From positions 1-7,719 of the forward strand of contig JAZNKN010000025.1 in assembly GCA_045578625.1 (NCBI GenBank): a DNA stretch of 7,719 bases, given 5' to 3'. The translations under genes were made by a program, and so were the position numbers. The first letter of the stretch is position 1. Each line of letters starts with the position of its first letter. The notes beneath the pieces were generated by a model. The model had not been told where the DNA came from. It saw only the letters and a program-made list of their open reading frames with translations, and did not search any database. Below are positions 6,404 to 7,719 of the stretch, piece by piece. This stretch comes from RGIG3009 sp045578625. Lineage in GTDB: Bacteria > Bacillota > Clostridia > Oscillospirales > Acutalibacteraceae.

Positions 6404-7195
6404 GTGATAACGGTGACTTTTGTGGAGCGCGCATCGGCAAAGCAATACCTGCACGGTCATTGGCACAACGCCATTGCCGTGCAGGTATCGGTGTTTACGG
6501 CAGAGGCGCTGCTGCTGACAGCGGCGCTATGGCTGCCGGGGCCGGATCTGTTTGTCGTAGGCTGCTCCCTGCTGATCGACGTGCTGATGCTCTCGCCGCT
6601 AAAGGCGGGACGCGCGTTCTTCTTTGAAACGCTGGTGGCGGACGCCGATGCGGCGACGCTGTCGCTGCTGTTTCGGTACTACCGCTACGGCTACGAGCGT
6701 ACGGTCGGCTGGCGACTGCTGCTTTGGGGGCTGCGGCTGCTGTGGAGCGTGATCTTATATCTGCCGGCGCTGTTCCTGTTTGCGTGCAGCCGTGTACTGG
6801 GTGAAGGCACGCCCACGCAGGCCGAAACGCTGTTCGCGTTGATCTGCTTTACGTTCGGGGTACTGCTGACCGTGGCGGCGTTCGTCACGGTGGAGATCGT
6901 TCTGCTGCGGCTGCAGCCGGTCCCCTATCTACTCTCCCACACCGGCGGGCTGCGCGGGGCCGTATCGCTCGCGCGGCGGATCACCAAGAAGCGGGTCGGG
7001 ACGCTGACGCTGCTGTATCTGGATCATGTCGGCGGGAAGTTCGCCGGTCTGTTTATCGTGCCGTGGCCGTATACCTCGGCGCTGTTTCACACCGCCAGAG
7101 CCGCTACTGTCCGACGATTTTTGCGCCAAATTCCCAAGGAGAATGCGACTCATGTCTTGCAACGGCGAAAAAAGTGTGATAGAATGGGCAGGTAA
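6404..7195 (+). CDS. Polytopic membrane protein, DUF975-like
   Basis: A 263-residue protein of unknown function. The N-terminal segment (AKQYLHGHWHNAIAV, 12-26) is followed by hydrophobic stretches near 24-44, 47-66, 103-128, 141-170 and 199-222. The tail (238-263) is basic and probably cytoplasmic. The layout recalls DUF975 integral membrane proteins: a short Ala-Lys/Leu-x-Gly-x-Trp helix at the start, a KAGRAFFF stretch before an amphipathic loop, LLWSVILYLPALFLF in the middle, and a WPY-containing last span followed by a helix. This is from memory of the family, not a search. The start is uncertain. GTG 6404 has no good ribosome site, whereas GTG 6413 has GGTGAT at 6403-6408; GTG 6422 is also possible. 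The gene begins 30 bp after the calcium pump with no terminator between, so an operon is likely. A long hairpin sits over codons 14-29. Confidence 0.7.
   Translation: MITVTFVERASAKQYLHGHWHNAIAVQVSVFTAEALLLTAALWLPGPDLFVVGCSLLIDVLMLSPLKAGRAFFFETLVADADAATLSLLFRYYRYGYERTVGWRLLLWGLRLLWSVILYLPALFLFACSRVLGEGTPTQAETLFALICFTFGVLLTVAAFVTVEIVLLRLQPVPYLLSHTGGLRGAVSLARRITKKRVGTLTLLYLDHVGGKFAGLFIVPWPYTSALFHTARAATVRRFLRQIPKENATHVLQRRKKCDRMGR
6445..6488. repeat. Long hairpin (12-bp perfect inverted repeat plus inner stem) inside the start of the membrane-protein gene
   Basis: ATACCTGCACGG (6445-6456) is the exact reverse complement of CCGTGCAGGTAT (6477-6488). After a one-base bulge at 6457 the loop pairs further: 6458-6459 with 6475-6476, then, past a T/T mismatch, 6461-6464 with 6470-6473, leaving the pentaloop ACAAC. 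This gives about 18 base pairs. No T run follows on either strand, so it is not an ordinary intrinsic terminator. Confidence 0.85.
7157..7185 (+). promoter_or_regulatory. Sigma-A-type promoter of the ABC-F gene
   Basis: TTGCAA (7157-7162) and TAGAAT (7180-7185) are separated by 17 bp, and a TG at 7177-7178 gives an extended -10 (TGATAGAAT). The predicted transcript starts near 7192, leaving about 28 bases of leader. The promoter lies within the last codons of the membrane-protein gene, so the ABC-F gene probably does not depend on upstream readthrough. Confidence 0.75.
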
Positions 7196-7210
7196 TTCTA
7201 TTGAAATGTT

Positions 7211-7217
7211 GGAGGAG
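7211..7217 (+). promoter_or_regulatory. Ribosome binding site of the ABC-F gene
   Basis: GGAGGAG stands just before the ATG at 7220. The GGAGG core leaves a spacer of only 4 bases, somewhat short, but no alternative start fits the conserved N-terminus. Confidence 0.8.
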
Positions 7218-7219
7218 CC

Positions 7220-7719
7220 ATGATTACCGTATCGGATTTAGGCATCAATTTCAGCGGCCAAAACTTATTCACGCATGTTAATTTATTGTTCACGCCCGGC
7301 AACTGCTATGGCGTAATCGGCGCAAACGGAGCTGGAAAATCCACGTTCCTGCGCATTCTATCCGGTGATTTGGAACCGTCTGCAGGTGAAGTAATCATCG
7401 ATAAGAAAAACCGCATGTCGGTTTTGAAGCAGGATCATTACGCATACGATGATTACACGGTGCTGGACACCGTGATTTTGGGCAATCCCCGCTTGTATGA
7501 GATCATACAGCAAAAGGATGCTTTATATGCAAAAGAGGATTTCACCGAGGAAGACGGTGTGCTTGCTTCTGAGTTAGAAGGCGAATTTGCTGAGCTTAAC
7601 GGCTGGGAAGCTGAAACCGAGGCAGGTCAGATCCTGCAAGGTCTCGGCCTTTCCACCGATATTCTGTACCAACAAATGAGCACCTTGCCGGATAAAGACA
7701 AGGTGAAAGTGCTATTGGC
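7220..7719 (+). CDS. ABC-F family ATPase, YkpA/YbiT type (N-terminal part, runs off the window)
   Basis: 166 codons are visible of a gene whose family is usually about 530-540 residues with two ABC domains. ABC-F proteins are soluble ATPases that act at the ribosomal E site; some confer antibiotic resistance and others are housekeeping factors. The first ABC domain starts at once with a beta strand. It has Walker A GANGAGKS at 34-41, the Q-loop Gln71 in LKQDHYAYDDYTVLDTV, and the insert typical of the YkpA/YbiT branch (SEEDG-like EEDG near 111-113, then ELEGEFAELNGWEAE near 118-131). The sequence at 154-160 reads STLPDKD where an ABC signature is expected. Walker B and the linker lie beyond the edge. 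By hand count 7261-7680 has 199 G/C of 420 (47%), below the upstream genes. It has its own promoter. No evidence here makes it a resistance gene. Confidence 0.9.
   Translation, partial: MITVSDLGINFSGQNLFTHVNLLFTPGNCYGVIGANGAGKSTFLRILSGDLEPSAGEVIIDKKNRMSVLKQDHYAYDDYTVLDTVILGNPRLYEIIQQKDALYAKEDFTEEDGVLASELEGEFAELNGWEAETEAGQILQGLGLSTDILYQQMSTLPDKDKVKVLL

Noticed and set aside
6908..6919. 12-bp palindrome CGGCTGCAGCCG inside the membrane-protein gene
   Set aside because: It has no loop or extension, is made of common Leu/Arg/Gln codon repeats, and is in a GC-rich stretch. Likely chance.
7026..7223. 65-codon plus-strand frame overlapping the end of the membrane-protein gene and the ABC-F start
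   Set aside because: It is a shadow frame across an established coding region, without a ribosome site or homology.
7206..7223. Five-codon ORF (MLEEP) whose stop overlaps the ABC-F start codon, as a possible leader peptide
   Set aside because: It has no ribosome binding site of its own, and its codons simply contain the ABC-F Shine-Dalgarno. Probably coincidence.
1..7719. Search for CRISPR arrays, tRNA/rRNA genes, IS ends, att sites or defence/toxin modules
   Set aside because: No regularly spaced repeats, cloverleaf-like segments, transposase motifs or flanking direct repeats were seen by eye. Apart from the spoIIE/pump intergenic region, gaps between genes are under 75 bp.

Overview
The window looks like ordinary chromosome from a GC-rich, endospore-forming member of the Clostridia, perhaps a relative of the Oscillospiraceae/Ruminococcaceae. 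The main reason is a full-length SpoIIE, which is confined to endospore formers. The PMCA-like calcium pump, the YkpA/YbiT-type ABC-F protein and the Shine-Dalgarno-led starts fit that placement. The species cannot be named from this sequence.

Layout from left to right. (1) Positions 3-167 (+) hold the last 54 codons of threonyl-tRNA synthetase. One base later comes a complete D-2-hydroxyacid dehydrogenase (169-1122, +), and a strong intrinsic terminator at 1127-1174 closes this unit. (2) spoIIE lies on the minus strand (1195-3531), converging on that terminator. (3) A 172-bp divergent intergenic region (3532-3703) carries a good candidate sporulation promoter for spoIIE: a perfect -10, a 21-bp spacer and a Spo0A-box-like sequence over the -35. 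It also carries the ribosome binding site and a small palindrome in front of the rightward gene. (4) A P-type Ca2+ ATPase of the plasma-membrane type (3704-6373, +) is followed after 30 bp by a polytopic membrane protein resembling DUF975 (6404-7195, +), probably in the same transcript. (5) An ABC-F ATPase starts at 7220 and runs off the right end. It has its own sigma-A-type promoter inside the 3' end of the preceding gene and is clearly less GC-rich than its neighbours.

The genes form separate housekeeping units: translation plus a metabolic dehydrogenase, forespore sigma-F activation, calcium export, and ribosome-associated ABC-F function. The one plausible functional link is the divergent pairing of spoIIE with a calcium pump, because spores accumulate calcium and the B. 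subtilis pump YloB is sporulation-associated. That link is inference.

I see no CRISPR array, tRNA, rRNA, insertion sequence, phage gene or defence island. I do not find an undescribed multi-gene system. The best leads are the spoIIE promoter architecture and a long, statistically unexpected hairpin inside the start of the membrane-protein gene (6445-6488).
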